Positions 62,151 to 64,000 of a DNA stretch of 64,000 bases are shown here, one piece after another; positions within the stretch are counted from its first letter, which is position 1; the number at the start of each line of letters is the position of its first letter. A program made the position numbers and the translations under genes. The stretch spans positions 4,369,731 to 4,433,730 of the forward strand of contig NC_134033.1 of NCBI RefSeq assembly GCF_964204645.1. Reading direction: 5' to 3'. Below the pieces are notes generated by a model. The model searched no databases. It was not told the origin of the DNA and was given only the letters and a program-made list of their open reading frames with translations. Origin of the DNA: Tubulanus polymorphus. Its lineage: Eukaryota; Nemertea; Palaeonemertea; Tubulaniformes; Tubulanidae.

Positions 62151-62890
62151 TACCACATATTATACGAACGCACCAGCGAGCCGGCGATCATATCAGCGGA
62201 TAAATCACTCGTAATAAATGCAAATAAAACCGCGATGATGAGTTATAAAAAACGTTTTAAACGAATCTGTATCGATACAACACCTCTCCACACATCAGCT
62301 CGTATGTACGTACCAGTGCGCGACGTACTTGAACAGTCATTTTTATCGCGTTTTTTATCAGTGACTGTTTGTCACACAGTTCTGGGATCTAGCTACCAGT
62401 TGTACTTTATCATCGCTGGCATTTCGTCAACTTCGGGAGCCGGTCGAACCCAGTTCCATAGTTGCCGTTACAATTTGATTATGTTGAATTTATGAATGTT
62501 AACGAATTAATCTTGATCGTATATGATACAAAAAGAACTAAACATTTCTTGGCGAATACATTGGAAACTGATCGGGATCTCGGAGTGGAAAATCGACAAC
62601 TGATTTTGAATTTATAGCGAAACAATCGGAAAAAAACTTAAAAGTGACATGCTAAAACTGATTGTGACATTACAGATATTATCGTTGGACAATGAATAAT
62701 GCAATCTGATTGTAAGTTCTAAATCGTTGGAAAATTGAATTTGAATTTCTTTAGAAATTGACATATTGAAAACTGATTGTGACTTTCTTGTCGAATCATC
62801 GGAAACTAATCGTGATTTTGAAGTGAAATCATTCCACTTCACAATCAAGTTGACCCAAGCGAACTTTTCAGGTGAACTTATCCGCGAATT
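62151..62890. other. Upstream region of the ankyrin gene; no other gene seen
   Basis: Contains a loose tandem of ~60-bp phrases around 62550-62830 built on 'gaaactgattgtgac'-like motifs (for example 'aaaactgattgtgacattac', 'gaaaactgattgtgactttc' and 'ggaaactaatcgtgattttg'). No coding region before 62891. Confidence 0.5.
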
Positions 62891-63749
62891 ATGGAAAGCG
62901 ATAAAAGGCGAGTAATCCGCGAATTCCGGAACGCCATCAAACGTAACGACCTCGGCCTCGTCAAGAAAAAACGCGACGAATTCTTCAAACTCGAGCGAGG
63001 ATCGGATTTGATCGATTCGGATCTAACCGTAAATCTAATCGACGATTCTACCGTCGTCGTTCCCGAGCGGCGCTACCCGGACAAGATAGCCGACGAGTCG
63101 GTTTCGAACCCGCTGTTTCTGGCTTGTATTTTCTGCAGCGCGGATGTGGTCCGGTATCTCATCGCCGAGGGAGCAGACGTGCTGGTCAAGGACGTTAACG
63201 GTAACAACGTCGTTCACGCGCTGGTCTCGGCGGCGGCCGCGTGCCCGCGTCTCGAGTCAAAACTCGTCGAAATCTACCATCTCGTAAACCGCCAAATATC
63301 GCCGAATATGGCAGTTCTACTGACGGACGAGAATAAACTAGAACTTCGGCCGTTGGAGTATGCTGCCCGCGTGAAGACGTTCGGTTTGTTTTCGGTTATT
63401 TTGAACACGGAGGGCGTCTACCGCACGATGACCGCCGATCACGGTATGAAGGTCGTATACTCGTACGATCTCGGGGTTTACGATGCGGACGGCGATCGTT
63501 ACGATAAATCGCCGCACTGGTTTATCGTCTTGAACGACGCCGATTCGGTGCTGGAGAAGATGCACGTCAGCGCCTGTTTGAAGAACCCGTCGTTCGAGGC
63601 CTGGTCGAAGCTGATTTGGGCTAGGAGTAAATACGTGCACTGTCTGGGAAGCGCTTTTAGATTGTGTATTTTCATGCTGTTCATGTTGATGCCGTACGTC
63701 AGGTTTTACGAATATCAGGAACACATTTCAGCGGATCTCAACAACACAG
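62891..63749 (+). CDS. Ankyrin-repeat, TRP-like membrane protein, first exon (partial gene)
   Basis: An ATG-initiated exon of 286 codons ends at a gtaaac donor (63750) in phase 1; the gene continues beyond the window or in unseen exons. The N-terminus is charged and helical. Ankyrin-like repeats follow: NPLFLACIFCSADVVRYLIAEGADVLVKDVNGNNVVHALV, and later LRPLEYAARVKTFGLFSVILNTEGV. Near the end is a hydrophobic segment (FRLCIFMLFMLMPYVRFY) after a basic/aromatic stretch, as at the entry to the first helix of TRP-type channels. The exon has clearly higher GC content than its surroundings. A TRP-like channel is a reasonable inference, but only ankyrin repeats plus one helix are visible. Confidence 0.7.
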
Positions 63750-64000
63750 GTAAACAAGAAAACTTGAAAGTTTAGACGCGTTTAGAAATAACACATATAT
63801 TGCGTTATTTTTGTCGACAATGAAAAACATGATATTAAGTTAGCTAGTATTTAGGAATAATGTAATTTTGGATTTAAAAAAAAATCGATTATTGAATTGA
63901 CCGGCAACCAGTCTAGTCGCATTATACTGATGACGTAATAAAGCTTCAACTGGCGCACTGGAGGTCATCTCTTCCTCGTTCGCCTGCCGTAGCTATTGCA

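Overview
The window is nuclear DNA from an animal. Genes have short spliceosomal introns with GT..AG borders, intergenic DNA is AT-rich and repeat-laden, and the gene content is animal: CUB, C-type lectin, LDL-receptor class A (LDLa) and leucine-rich repeat (LRR) domains, Ig domains, rhodopsin-class and secretin-class GPCRs, and an ankyrin/TRP-like gene. The LDLa-LRR-GPCR resembles snail GRL101, and neuropeptide-receptor-like GPCRs are expanded, so a lophotrochozoan (mollusc, annelid or brachiopod) is most likely. The species cannot be told from this sequence.

Layout. 1-9.5 kb: repeats, then a three-exon gene for a giant receptor (CUB, CUB-like, two C-type lectin domains, LDLa array, LRRs, seven-helix GPCR). 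54.5-60.8 kb: a near-identical second copy. A frameshifted 3' fragment of a third copy lies at 13 kb, and a short relic of the same exon sits upstream of both full genes, so this is a tandem receptor array that has been duplicated, broken and partly homogenised. 10.9-11.9 kb (minus strand): a dead copy of the intronless GPCR found at 42.9 kb. 12.2-12.8 kb: a 22-bp minisatellite.

16.1-24.7 kb is the standout. A complete 8,590-bp DNA transposon is bounded by perfectly identical 64-bp terminal inverted repeats and an exact 9-bp target-site duplication, as expected for Mutator-like elements (MULEs). Its 18 coding exons can be joined in one uninterrupted frame that encodes a ubiquitin-specific protease (USP) with its catalytic residues, a basic stretch, a C2H2 zinc finger, four SUMO-interaction-like motifs (one exon tandemly duplicated), a MULE DDE transposase and a SWIM zinc finger. 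The element sits 51 bp upstream of the start codon of an intronless GPCR gene (24.8-25.8 kb).

27-30 kb: dispersed repeats. 30.6-35.3 kb: a two-Ig type I membrane receptor whose cytoplasmic tail carries a YxxM motif and an ITIM-like tyrosine motif. 38.3-40.7 kb (minus): a secretin-class GPCR whose frame is open except for two in-frame stop codons. 40.8-41.1 kb and 44.3-44.8 kb: fragments of a LINE endonuclease and of a protein-primed DNA polymerase (Polinton/Maverick type). 42.9 and 48.0 kb: two related intronless GPCRs. 49.9-51.3 kb (minus): a secreted PAN/Apple plus C-type-lectin gene with one in-frame TAG. 62.9 kb to the edge: the first exon of an ankyrin-repeat, TRP-like membrane protein.

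Taken together the region is a sensory/immune-type receptor neighbourhood with many duplicates, pseudogenes and transposons. The genes do not form an operon. What links them is local duplication and mobile-element activity. All calls come from reading the sequence; no database search was run.
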